7,063 nt of DNA, taken from the NCBI GenBank assembly GCA_001603335.1, contig LUYR01000620.1, positions 1 to 7,063 of the forward strand, written 5' to 3'. The stretch comes from Rhodospirillales bacterium Alpha_05. Lineage in GTDB: Bacteria; Pseudomonadota; Alphaproteobacteria; Rhodospirillales; Rhodospirillaceae. Below the pieces are notes generated by a model. The model saw nothing but the letters and a program-made list of their open reading frames with translations. It did not search any database and had not been told where the DNA came from. A program made the position numbers and the translations under genes. Numbering within the stretch: the stretch's first letter is position 1; each line of letters opens with the position of its first letter. Below are positions 1 through 6,706 of the stretch, piece after piece.

Positions 1-178
1 GCACGAGGTTGGCGGCGTCGGCGATGCGCATCGCGGCGGCGCGGTCGCCCTGGCGGGTGAGCGCGGTGATCCGGTCGCCCGAGTACACCACCATGCTGAG
101 CAGATGCGACGCGGTGAGGCCGACCATCAGCACGATGATCGTCTGCGCGATCAGGCTCCGGGGGCGCCAGCGGATCAT
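1..178 (-). CDS. Sensor histidine kinase, N-terminal fragment (cut by window edge)
   Basis: Only the first 59 codons are present; the rest lies beyond the left edge. Read on the minus strand, the protein begins MIRWRPRSLIAQ and has a basic start followed by one hydrophobic stretch at about residues 9-32 (rich in L, I, V, M). It then turns into a polar, Arg/Asp-rich segment (GDRITALTRQGDR). This is the usual beginning of a membrane-bound histidine kinase: a short cytoplasmic tail, TM1, then a periplasmic sensor region. No kinase domain (H-box, ATP-binding motifs) is visible, so the family call rests on topology and context. Its ATG (178-176) overlaps the TGA of the response regulator (177-175) as ATGA, so the two are very likely co-transcribed and translationally coupled. 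By analogy with the OmpR-like partner it is probably EnvZ-like, sensing an envelope condition and phosphorylating the regulator. Whether it senses copper or silver cannot be judged from this fragment. Confidence 0.72.
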   Translation of the reverse strand, partial: MIRWRPRSLIAQTIIVLMVGLTASHLLSMVVYSGDRITALTRQGDRAAAMRIADAANLV

Positions 179-888
179 GCCGGGGTCACGTCGGCGGCGA
201 GCATGTAGCCGCCGCCCCAGACGGTCTTGATCAGCTCCGGGGTCTTGGCGTCGTCCTCGATCTTGCGGCGCAGACGGCTGACCTGGGTGTCGATGCTGCG
301 GTCGAAGGCGACGGCGGCGCGGCCGCGCGCGAGGTCGAGAAGCTGCTCGCGCGAAAGCACGCGGCGCGGCCGTTCCACCAGCACCTGCAACAGGCTGAAT
401 TCGCCGCTCGACAGCGGCACCACCGTGCCCTCGGCGGATTCGAGTTCGCGCCGGTCGATGTCGAGAATCCATCCGGCGAAGCGCACCCGGCGCGGCGCTT
501 CGGCGGGCTGTGTCGCACCCTTGGCGCGGCGCAGTACCGCCTCGATCCGGGCGAGGAGTTCGAGGGTGCTGAACGGTTTCGGGATGTAGTCGTCCGCGCC
601 CATCTTGAGGCCGAGAACCCGGTCCAGTTCCTCGCCTTTCGCGGTGAGCATGATCACCGGCAGCGCCGAGGTGGCGCGCAGGTCGCGGCAGAGCGTCAGG
701 CCGTCTTCGCCGGGGAGCATCAGATCCAGCAGCACCAGGTCGATGCGTTCGTCGGCGAGGGCGGCGCGCATCCCCTTGCCGTCGCCCGCCGCCGAGACGC
801 GGTAGCCCTCGCGGCGCAGCGCGCGGCCGAGGAGGTCGCGCATTTCGGCGTTGTCGTCGACGATCAGGATATGGGCGGCTTCGGCCAT
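175..888 (-). CDS. OmpR-subfamily two-component response regulator
   Basis: A 237-residue winged-helix response regulator, a normal length for the OmpR/PhoB family. The receiver domain (about residues 5-120) shows the acidic pair D11-D12, phosphoacceptor D55 in LDLMLPGEDG, switch T82 in LTAKGEE and K104 in YIPKPF. The DNA-binding domain (about 134-232) has a probable recognition helix around RSIDTQVSRLRRKIE (197-211) and the wing motif TVWGGGYM (222-229). The stretches LDLMLPGEDGL, TAKGEE, GADDYIPKPF and LARGR closely resemble E. coli OmpR as I recall it, more than CusR or CopR. I chose the ATG at 888 because GGAG (900-897) lies 8 nt upstream and the receiver domain follows at once. The longer reading from a TTG at 942 adds 18 unconserved residues and has no well-spaced ribosome binding site. 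The gene is divergent from the cus operon and overlaps its kinase. A role in controlling that operon is inferred from position; a general envelope-stress role is equally possible. Confidence 0.93.
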   Translation of the reverse strand: MAEAAHILIVDDNAEMRDLLGRALRREGYRVSAAGDGKGMRAALADERIDLVLLDLMLPGEDGLTLCRDLRATSALPVIMLTAKGEELDRVLGLKMGADDYIPKPFSTLELLARIEAVLRRAKGATQPAEAPRRVRFAGWILDIDRRELESAEGTVVPLSSGEFSLLQVLVERPRRVLSREQLLDLARGRAAVAFDRSIDTQVSRLRRKIEDDAKTPELIKTVWGGGYMLAADVTPA

Positions 889-896
889 CGGGTCTG

Positions 897-900
897 CTCC
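897..900 (-). promoter_or_regulatory. Ribosome binding site deciding the response-regulator start
   Basis: On the minus strand GGAG lies 8 nt before the ATG at 888-886. It supports that start over the in-frame TTG at 942, which has only a G run directly abutting it. Confidence 0.6.
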
Positions 901-913
901 ATCAGGTCTCCCT

Positions 914-942
914 GAAATACCGGCGAACGCGGAGTTCTCCAA
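914..942 (-). promoter_or_regulatory. Candidate sigma70-type promoter for the regulator/kinase pair
   Basis: On the minus strand, TTGGAG (942-937) is followed by a 17-nt spacer and TATTTC (919-914). The -35 matches TTGACA at four of six bases, and the -10 matches TATAAT at only three of six, so this is weak on sequence alone. Support comes from the optimal spacing, a short leader to the ATG at 888, and a tandem repeat (947-966) ending just upstream of the -35, where an OmpR-family activator would normally bind. Alphaproteobacterial promoters are often degenerate, and another start point is possible. Confidence 0.25.
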
Positions 943-946
943 CCCC

Positions 947-966
947 TGTCACACTTTGTCACAGTT
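947..966. promoter_or_regulatory. Tandem 10-bp direct repeat, probable OmpR-family operator
   Basis: Plus strand: TGTCACACTT (947-956) is followed at once by TGTCACAGTT (957-966); nine of ten bases are identical. On the minus strand this gives two head-to-tail TGTGACA cores exactly one helical turn apart. OmpR/PhoB-family regulators bind as head-to-tail dimers to direct repeats with 10-11 bp spacing, and the core GTCACA differs by one base from the GTTACA seen in known OmpR half-sites. The site lies 58 bp from the regulator start and 77 bp from the cusC start, so one dimer could act on both directions. Autoregulation plus control of the cus operon is the simplest reading, but this is inference. 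Confidence 0.5.
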
Positions 967-1031
967 TGCCGCGCCGACGGAAACACTCCCGGCACCCGGA
1001 TCGGCGAAACATCGGGCATTCGCGATCCACC

Positions 1032-1037
1032 GGAGAG
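1032..1037 (+). promoter_or_regulatory. Ribosome binding site deciding the cusC start
   Basis: GGAGAG ends 6 nt before the ATG at 1044, fixing the start there rather than at an upstream in-frame TTG at 966. The upstream extension is Arg-rich and would bury the signal peptide. Confidence 0.65.
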
Positions 1038-1043
1038 TTGCCG

Positions 1044-2300
1044 ATGTCCCGTTCGTTCGTTCCGATCCTCGCCGCCGTTCTCGTCGGCCTTGCGCTGCCA
1101 CACCCGGCGCGGGCCGATGCCGGCATCGACGCGCTGATCGCCGAGGCGCGGCGGATCAGCCCCGAGATCATGGCCGCCAACCTCGCCGCCGACGCAGCGG
1201 CGGCCAAGGTCGAGGGCGCGGGCAGCCTGATGGACCCGAAGATCAAGCTATCGATGGAGAACTGGGGGCGGGACAATCCCTCCTACCTACCGAAGTCCTC
1301 GACCGAGGGCACGATGAAGAAGCTGCTCGTCAGCCAGGACCTGCCGTTCTGGGGCAAGCGCGACCTCAAGCGCGACATCGCCGACGCCGAGGCGCGCCGT
1401 GCTGCGTTTTCCGCCGATCAGGTGGAGACCCAACTGGTGGCGAAGCTCAAGATCGCGCTCGCCGAATACCGCGCGATGGAGGAAAGCCTGAAGCTGGCGC
1501 GGCGGCTGCACGACCGCCTCGGCACCATCGGCGAAACGGTGCGGCTGCGCTACCGCGAGGGCGAGGGCCAGCAGCCCGACGTCACCCGCGTCGCGGTGGA
1601 AAAGGCGGCGGTGGCCGCCGAGATCGCGCGGATTTCGGCGAAGAAGACCCTTGCCCAATCCCGCGTCAACCGCCTGCTGGCGCGCCCCTCCGCCACCGCG
1701 ATGCCCGCCAACGACGGCTGGCGCAACGTGCCCGACCCGGCGCGCTACGACCTCGCCGCGCTGATCGACCGCGCCGGTCGCGACAACCCGGACCTCAAGG
1801 CCGAACGTGCCGCGATCGACGGCGCGAACAAGAGCGCCGCGCTTGCCGACCGCAACTGGTACCCCGATGCCGAGGTCGGCGTGGGCGCGACGCGGGAAGA
1901 CGGGCGGGTGCAGAGCTACGAGGTGATGGTGCAGTTCTCGGTGCCGCTGCAGTGGGGCCTGCATCGCTCCGAGGTCGCCGCCGCCAAGTCCGCCGCCGCC
2001 GCCGCGACCAACCGTCGCGACGCGCGCGAACTCGAAATCGCCAATTCTCTCGCCGACGCCTGGGCCGAGCTTGCCGCCGCGCGCGAGGTCGAGGCGGTGA
2101 TCGCGGGCGACCAGCTGCCGCAGGCGGAATTGGGCTTCGGCGCGGCGGCGAAGGGCTACGAATTCGGCCGCGTCGGCATCACCGACGTGCTGATCGCCGA
2201 ACAGCAATTGTGGAAATCCGGCCTCGATCTCGTCGCCGCGCGGCTGCAGCAGCAGGCGCGGCTGGCGGAAGTCGAAGCCCTGATCGGAGACGACCTCTAA
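1044..2300 (+). CDS. cusC: CusC-like outer-membrane channel of a Cu/Ag efflux system (TolC/OEP family)
   Basis: A 418-residue outer-membrane efflux protein, the exit duct of a tripartite RND pump. A Sec signal peptide covers residues 1-24 (MSRSFVPILAAVLVGLALPH, then a probable cut after ARA at 24). The mature part shows the twofold repeat of the OEP family. Repeat 1 has a strand region with NWGRDNP (73-79), then VSQDLPFWGKRDLKR (96-110) and a helix pair with YREGEGQQPDVTR (170-182). Repeat 2 has VQFSVPLQWGLHRSEV (296-311) and YEFGRVGITDVLIAEQQLW (372-390). Long Ala/Glu/Arg-rich stretches between these fit the periplasmic alpha-barrel. Unlike E. coli CusC it has no lipobox cysteine, in fact no cysteine at all, so it is probably not a lipoprotein. 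It is first in the operon and its TAA overlaps the ATG of the adaptor gene by one base. The exact substrate comes from its neighbours, since OEP proteins themselves are not metal-specific. Confidence 0.92.
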   Translation: MSRSFVPILAAVLVGLALPHPARADAGIDALIAEARRISPEIMAANLAADAAAAKVEGAGSLMDPKIKLSMENWGRDNPSYLPKSSTEGTMKKLLVSQDLPFWGKRDLKRDIADAEARRAAFSADQVETQLVAKLKIALAEYRAMEESLKLARRLHDRLGTIGETVRLRYREGEGQQPDVTRVAVEKAAVAAEIARISAKKTLAQSRVNRLLARPSATAMPANDGWRNVPDPARYDLAALIDRAGRDNPDLKAERAAIDGANKSAALADRNWYPDAEVGVGATREDGRVQSYEVMVQFSVPLQWGLHRSEVAAAKSAAAAATNRRDARELEIANSLADAWAELAAAREVEAVIAGDQLPQAELGFGAAAKGYEFGRVGITDVLIAEQQLWKSGLDLVAARLQQQARLAEVEALIGDDL

Positions 2301-3526
2301 TGCGCACCTCCAGCATTCTCCTCGCCACCGCCGCCCTCGCGGTCGGCCTCGGCAGCGGCTACGGCTACGCCCATTTCAACACCCCCGCGCCCGAGATCGT
2401 GCAGGAGGCGAGCGCCGCCACCCCCGCCGATCCGCGCGGCAAAATTCTCTACTACCGCAACCCGATGGGGCTGCCCGACACCTCGCCGGTGCCGAAGAAG
2501 GACAACATGGGCATGGACTACATCCCGGTTTACCAGAACGAGGCGGCGGAGGCCGACGACGGCCTCAAGATCTCCACCGCCAAGCTCCAGAAGCTCGGGG
2601 TGAAGAGCGAGCCCGCAAGCCTGCGCGAGATGGCGCGCGACATCCGCGCCGTCGGCATCATCGATACCGACGAGCGGCGGATTTCGGTGATCGCGCCGCG
2701 CTTCGAGGGGTATGTGGAATCCCTGCCGGTGAACGAAACCGGGCGCGCGGTGAAGGCGGGCGAGGTGCTGGCGCGGGTCTACTCCCCGGCGGTGGCGCTG
2801 GCCGAGCAGGAATACGCCCTGGCGCGCAAGTCCGGCTCCGACCTCGCCGACGACGCGCTCGGGCGCTTGCGCAACTGGGGCGTCCCGCCGGGCGAGATCG
2901 CGCGGCTGAAGGCGGGCGGCAAGCCGTCGCATGACCTCGCGATCACCGCGCCCGGCAACGGCGTGATCCTGGAGAAGGCGGTGCTCGACGGCATGCGCTT
3001 CTCCCCCGGCCAGACCCTTTACCGCATCGCCGACCTTTCCTCGGTGTGGCTGTTCGCCGAGGTGTTCGAGCAGGACCTGCGCCGTATCCGCGTCGGCGAC
3101 GCCGCCACCGCGACCTTCGCCGCGATGCCGGGCAAGACCTTCACCGGCACGGTGTCGTTCGTGCCGCCGACCCTCGAAGCCGCGACCCGCACCGCCAAGG
3201 TCCGCATCGAACTCCCGAACCCCGAAGGCGCGCTCCGCCCCTCGCTCTACGGCTCGGTCGAGATCGCATCGCCGGTCGGGCAGGCGGCGGTGCTGACGGT
3301 GCCGGATTCGGCGGTGCTCGACACAGGCACCCGCCAGACCGTGCTGATCGACCGCGGCGAGGGCCGCTTCGAACCGCGTGCGGTCAAGCTCGGCGCGCGC
3401 GCCGACGGCTACATCGAGATCACCGAGGGCCTGTCCGAGGGCGATGCGGTGGTCACCCGCGCCAACTTCCTGATCGACGCGGAAAGCAATCTCCGCGCCG
3501 CGCTCCAGGCCTTCGAAACCCCGTAA
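2300..3526 (+). CDS. cusB: CusB-like periplasmic adaptor (membrane fusion protein) of Cu/Ag efflux
   Basis: A 408-residue periplasmic adaptor linking the RND pump to the outer-membrane channel. Residues 1-24 form an N-terminal signal or anchor segment (TSSILLATAALAVGLGSGYG). A short heavy-metal-binding domain follows (about 47-79): YYRNPMGLPDTSPVPKK then DNMGMDYIPVY. Its methionines M56, M70 and M72 have almost the spacing of M49, M64 and M66, the Cu(I)/Ag(I) ligands of E. coli CusB. The barrel-sandwich halves lie near 128-163 (VIAPRFEGYVESLPVNETG) and 217-245 (ITAPGNGVILEKAVLDGM). A short helical hairpin lies between them, and beta-barrel and membrane-proximal domains run to the end (TVPDSAVLDTGTRQTVLIDR; GLSEGDAVVTRANFLIDAES). 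The ATG at 2300 shares one base with the cusC TAA, and GGAGA (2286-2290) lies 9 nt upstream inside cusC, so coupled translation is likely. A much longer in-frame reading upstream is an out-of-frame shadow of cusC. The methionine site argues for monovalent metal rather than Zn/Co/Cd. Confidence 0.95.
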   Translation: MRTSSILLATAALAVGLGSGYGYAHFNTPAPEIVQEASAATPADPRGKILYYRNPMGLPDTSPVPKKDNMGMDYIPVYQNEAAEADDGLKISTAKLQKLGVKSEPASLREMARDIRAVGIIDTDERRISVIAPRFEGYVESLPVNETGRAVKAGEVLARVYSPAVALAEQEYALARKSGSDLADDALGRLRNWGVPPGEIARLKAGGKPSHDLAITAPGNGVILEKAVLDGMRFSPGQTLYRIADLSSVWLFAEVFEQDLRRIRVGDAATATFAAMPGKTFTGTVSFVPPTLEAATRTAKVRIELPNPEGALRPSLYGSVEIASPVGQAAVLTVPDSAVLDTGTRQTVLIDRGEGRFEPRAVKLGARADGYIEITEGLSEGDAVVTRANFLIDAESNLRAALQAFETP

Positions 3527-3541
3527 CCGGAGCGCGTCCGC

Positions 3542-6500
3542 ATGATTTCCGCCGTTATCCGCTGGTCCGCCCGCAACGTCTTCCTGGTGCTGCTCGCCAC
3601 CCTGCTCGCGGTCGGCTTCGGCGTGGTCGCCACCCAGCGCCTCGCCCTCGACGCGCTGCCCGACCTCTCCGACACCCAGGTGATCATCACCACCGATTAC
3701 CCCGGCCAGGCGCCGCAGGTGGTGGAGGACCAGGTCACCTATCCGCTCGCCACCGCGATGCTGAGCGTGCCGAAATCCCACGTCGTGCGCGGCCAGTCGT
3801 TCTTCGGCGCGAGCTTCGTCACGGTGATCTTCGAGGACGGCACCGACATCTACTGGGCGCGCTCGCGGGTGATGGAGTACCTCAACTCCGCCGCCAAGGC
3901 GCTCCCCGCCGGGGTGACGCCGACCCTCGGCCCGGACGCCACCGGCGTGGGCTGGGTCTACCAGTACGCATTGGAGAGCAAGGAGAAGGGCCTCGACGAA
4001 CTCCGCAGCCTGCAGGATTGGTATCTCCGCTATCAGCTCGCCAACGCCGACGGGGTCTCCGAGGTCGCGGGCGTCGGCGGCTTCCAGAAGCAGTATCAGG
4101 TGATCGTCGACCCGCGCCGCCTCCAGGCCTACGGCATTCCGCTCGCCACCGTGGCGAAGGCGATCCGCGCCAGCAACATCGACGTCGGCGGCCGGGTGAT
4201 CGAAACCGCCGAGACCGAGTTCATGGTGCGCGGCCACGGTTATCTGAAATCCGCCGCCGACCTCGAGTCCATCGTGCTCTCCGCCAAGGGCGGCACCCCG
4301 GTGCTGCTGAAAGACGTCGCGCACGTCGAGATCGGCCCCGACCAGCGGCGTGGCCTCGCCGAGCTGAACGGCGACGGCGAGACCGTCGGCGGCATCGTGG
4401 TGCAGCGCTTCGGCGAGAACGCACTGGCGACGATCCAGGCGGTCAAGGACCGCATCGCCGAGATCGCCCCCGGCCTGCCGGAAGGGGTGAGCTTCAAGAC
4501 CGTCTACGACCGCTCCGAGCTGATCCACCGCGCCATCGACACGCTGAAGCACACGTTGCTGGAGGAAAGCCTGATCGTCGCGGCGGTGTGCGTGATCTTC
4601 CTGCTGCACGTGCGCTCGGCGCTGGTGGCGATTTTGATGCTGCCGGTGGGCGTGCTGATCGCGCTCACGGTGATGCAGCGCCTCGGCATGACCTCCAACA
4701 TCATGAGCCTCGGCGGCATCGCCATCGCCGTCGGCGCGATGATCGACGCCGCGATCGTGATGATCGAGAACGCCCACAAGCACCTCGAACGCCTGAAACC
4801 CGGTGAATCGCGGAAAGACGCGCTGATCGCGGCGGCGGTGGAGGTGGGCCCGAGCCTGTTCTTCGGCCTGTTGATCATCACCGTGTCGTTCCTGCCGGTG
4901 TTCGCGCTCGAAGCGCAGGAAGGCCGCCTGTTCAAGCCGCTGGCGATGACCAAGACCCTGTCCATGGCGGGTGCGGCGCTGCTTTCGATCACCCTGGTGC
5001 CGGTGCTGATGATGCTGTTCGTGCGCGGCCGCATCCTCCCGGAAGCGAAGAACCCGATCAACCGCGCCCTGATCGCCGCCTATCGCCCGATGATCCGCGG
5101 CGTGCTCGGCTTGAAGGTGCCGGTGATCGCCGCCGCCGTGCTGATCCTCGGCGCGTCGATCGTGCCGCTCAAGAACTTAGGCTCCGAGTTCATGCCGACC
5201 CTCGACGAAGGCGCGATCCTCTACATGCCGACGACGTTGCCCGGCCTCTCGATCACCAAGGCGGGCGAACTGTTGCAGGTGCAGGACCGGGTGCTGAAGT
5301 CGTTCCCCGAGGTCGAGACGGTGTTCGGCAAGGCGGGCCGCGCCTCCACCGCCACCGACCCCGCGCCGACGGAAATGTTCGAGACCGTGATCACGCTGAA
5401 GCCCCACGACCAGTGGCGGCCGGGGATGACCACCGACAAGCTGATCAAGGAGATGGACGCCGCGTTGCAGATCCCCGGCGTGTCCAACGCCTGGACGATG
5501 CCGCAGCGCGCCCGCGTCGACATGCTCGCCACCGGCATCCGCACCCCGGTAGGGATCAAGGTGTTCGGCAACGACTTGGGCGAGCTTGAAAAGATCGCCC
5601 GCAAGATCGAGGGCGTGGTGCGCACCGTGCCCGGCACCGCCTCGGCCTACGCCGAGCGCGTCGGCGGCGGCAAGTACCTCGACATCAAGCCCGACCGCGC
5701 CGCGCTCGCCCGCTTCGGCATCTCCATCGCCGACGTCCAGGCGACGATCGCGACGGCCTTGGGTGGCGAGAGCATCACCACCACGGTGGAAGGCCGCGAG
5801 CGGTACTCGGTCAACCTCCGCTACCCGCGCGCGCTGCGCTCCGACCCGCAGGCGATCGCCGCCAACGTCCTGGTCAACGCCGCCGACGGCACGCCGATTC
5901 CCTTGGGCCAGTTGGCCGAGATCGGCTTCGCCCCCGGGCCGGCGGCGATCCGCAGCGAGAACGGCTTGCTGTCCACCTACATCTTCGTCGACATCCGCGA
6001 CCGCGACCTCGGCGGCTACGTCGCCGAGGCGCGCGAGGCCGTGGCGCAATCGGTGGAGATGCCGCAGGGCTTCTTCGTCACCTGGTCCGGCCAGTTCGAG
6101 AGCCTGGAGCGCGCGGTGGCCAAGCTCAAGGTGGTGGTGCCGTTCACTCTGGCGCTGATCTTCCTGCTGCTGTTCCTCAACTTCAAACGCGTCACCGAAA
6201 CCCTGATCGTGATGGCCTCGTTGCCCTTCGCCCTGGTCGGCGGCCTCTGGCTGCAATGGGCGCTGGGCTACGACATGTCGGTTGCGGTGGCGGTGGGCTA
6301 CATCGCGCTCGCGGGCGTCGCGGCGGAAACCGGGGTGGTGATGCTGGTCTACCTCGACCATGCCGAAGCCGCCCTGCGCGCCCAGCGCCGTGCCGAAGGC
6401 CGCGCCTTCACCCGCGCCGATCTCACTCAGGCGATCATGGAGGGGGCGGTGGAGCGCGTCCGCCCGAAGATCATGACCGTCTGCGCGATCATCGCGGGCC

Positions 6501-6706
6501 TGTTGCCGATCCTCTGGAGCACCGGCGCGGGCTCCGAGGTGATGCGCCGCATCGCCATGCCGATGGTGGGCGGCATGGTCTCCTCCACCGTGCTCACCCT
6601 GATCGTGATTCCCGCGATCTACGCTTTGATCAAAGGCCGCGGCCTGCCCAAGGCGACCGCGACCGACCCTTCCTCAAACCAGGAGTCTTTGCCTTATGCT
6701 TCGTAA
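3542..6706 (+). CDS. cusA: CusA-like inner-membrane RND heavy-metal efflux pump (Cu(I)/Ag(I)-proton antiporter)
   Basis: A 1054-residue HME-type RND transporter of full family length. TM1 lies near residues 12-30, a large periplasmic loop at 31-338, TM2-6 at about 339-495, TM7 near 524-541, a second loop to about 863 and TM8-12 to about 1031. By comparison with remembered E. coli CusA, the three-methionine metal site is intact: M562 (ILYMPTTLPG), M612 (APTEMFETV) and M661 (RVDMLATGI), matching M573, M623 and M672. The proton-relay residues are also present: D402 in GAMIDAAIVMIEN, E929 in GVAAETGVVML and K976 in RVRPKIMTV. Further methionines line the membrane path (M388, M400, M407, several at 1001-1012). 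This marks the monovalent Cu/Ag class rather than CzcA. The start ATG at 3542 has GGAG (3529-3532) 9 nt upstream and follows cusB by 15 bp. Its last 11 bp overlap cusF. The C-terminal tail after about 1032 is short, polar and unconserved. No frameshift or missing core motif is seen. Confidence 0.97.
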   Translation: MISAVIRWSARNVFLVLLATLLAVGFGVVATQRLALDALPDLSDTQVIITTDYPGQAPQVVEDQVTYPLATAMLSVPKSHVVRGQSFFGASFVTVIFEDGTDIYWARSRVMEYLNSAAKALPAGVTPTLGPDATGVGWVYQYALESKEKGLDELRSLQDWYLRYQLANADGVSEVAGVGGFQKQYQVIVDPRRLQAYGIPLATVAKAIRASNIDVGGRVIETAETEFMVRGHGYLKSAADLESIVLSAKGGTPVLLKDVAHVEIGPDQRRGLAELNGDGETVGGIVVQRFGENALATIQAVKDRIAEIAPGLPEGVSFKTVYDRSELIHRAIDTLKHTLLEESLIVAAVCVIFLLHVRSALVAILMLPVGVLIALTVMQRLGMTSNIMSLGGIAIAVGAMIDAAIVMIENAHKHLERLKPGESRKDALIAAAVEVGPSLFFGLLIITVSFLPVFALEAQEGRLFKPLAMTKTLSMAGAALLSITLVPVLMMLFVRGRILPEAKNPINRALIAAYRPMIRGVLGLKVPVIAAAVLILGASIVPLKNLGSEFMPTLDEGAILYMPTTLPGLSITKAGELLQVQDRVLKSFPEVETVFGKAGRASTATDPAPTEMFETVITLKPHDQWRPGMTTDKLIKEMDAALQIPGVSNAWTMPQRARVDMLATGIRTPVGIKVFGNDLGELEKIARKIEGVVRTVPGTASAYAERVGGGKYLDIKPDRAALARFGISIADVQATIATALGGESITTTVEGRERYSVNLRYPRALRSDPQAIAANVLVNAADGTPIPLGQLAEIGFAPGPAAIRSENGLLSTYIFVDIRDRDLGGYVAEAREAVAQSVEMPQGFFVTWSGQFESLERAVAKLKVVVPFTLALIFLLLFLNFKRVTETLIVMASLPFALVGGLWLQWALGYDMSVAVAVGYIALAGVAAETGVVMLVYLDHAEAALRAQRRAEGRAFTRADLTQAIMEGAVERVRPKIMTVCAIIAGLLPILWSTGAGSEVMRRIAMPMVGGMVSSTVLTLIVIPAIYALIKGRGLPKATATDPSSNQESLPYAS
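6681..6685 (+). promoter_or_regulatory. Ribosome binding site for cusF, inside the cusA coding region
   Basis: AGGAG ends 10 nt before the cusF ATG at 6696, within the last codons of cusA. It supports the start at 6696 rather than the second in-frame ATG at 6711, which would remove the basic residues of the signal peptide. Confidence 0.6.

Noticed and set aside
931..940. Short inverted repeat GGAG-TT-CTCC in the intergenic gap
   Set aside because: Only a 4-bp arm that does not extend outward; it is too short to call an operator or a stem in GC-rich DNA.
889..942. N-terminal extension of the response regulator from TTG at 942
   Set aside because: The extra 18 residues precede the normal receiver start, and the TTG lacks a properly spaced ribosome site, while the ATG at 888 has GGAG 8 nt upstream. 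This stretch more likely holds the promoter.
889..1043. Search for a CueR/MerR-type dyad or CusR-type palindrome in the intergenic gap
   Set aside because: No such palindrome was seen. The only strong structure is the direct repeat at 947-966. I also could not find a convincing -35/-10 pair for the plus-strand cus operon.
851..2299. Long plus-strand open frame running upstream of cusB and in frame with it (about 480 residues)
   Set aside because: It is an out-of-frame shadow of the regulator end, the intergenic gap and cusC. The translation is Arg/Gly/Pro-rich low-complexity sequence typical of GC-rich wrong frames, whereas cusC in the other frame has clear OEP motifs. The real cusB start is 2300.
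2297..4783. 828-codon minus-strand open frame opposite cusB and cusA
   Set aside because: His/Arg/Gly/Asp-rich composition without recognisable domains, lying fully opposite two well-conserved genes. Stop-free antisense frames are expected with strong G/C third-position bias.
3046..4806. 586-codon plus-strand open frame overlapping cusB and cusA
   Set aside because: Arg/Pro/Ala-rich shadow crossing two real genes in another frame, with no motif or suitable ribosome site.
5177..6361. 394-codon minus-strand open frame opposite cusA
   Set aside because: Low-complexity antisense shadow of conserved cusA sequence. The same reasoning covers the 306-codon minus frame at 1287-2207.
3542..6706. Alternative call of the pump as CzcA (Zn/Co/Cd)
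   Set aside because: The methionine triad and the GAMIDAAIVMIEN motif, with a CusF gene next to it, fit the Cu/Ag class.
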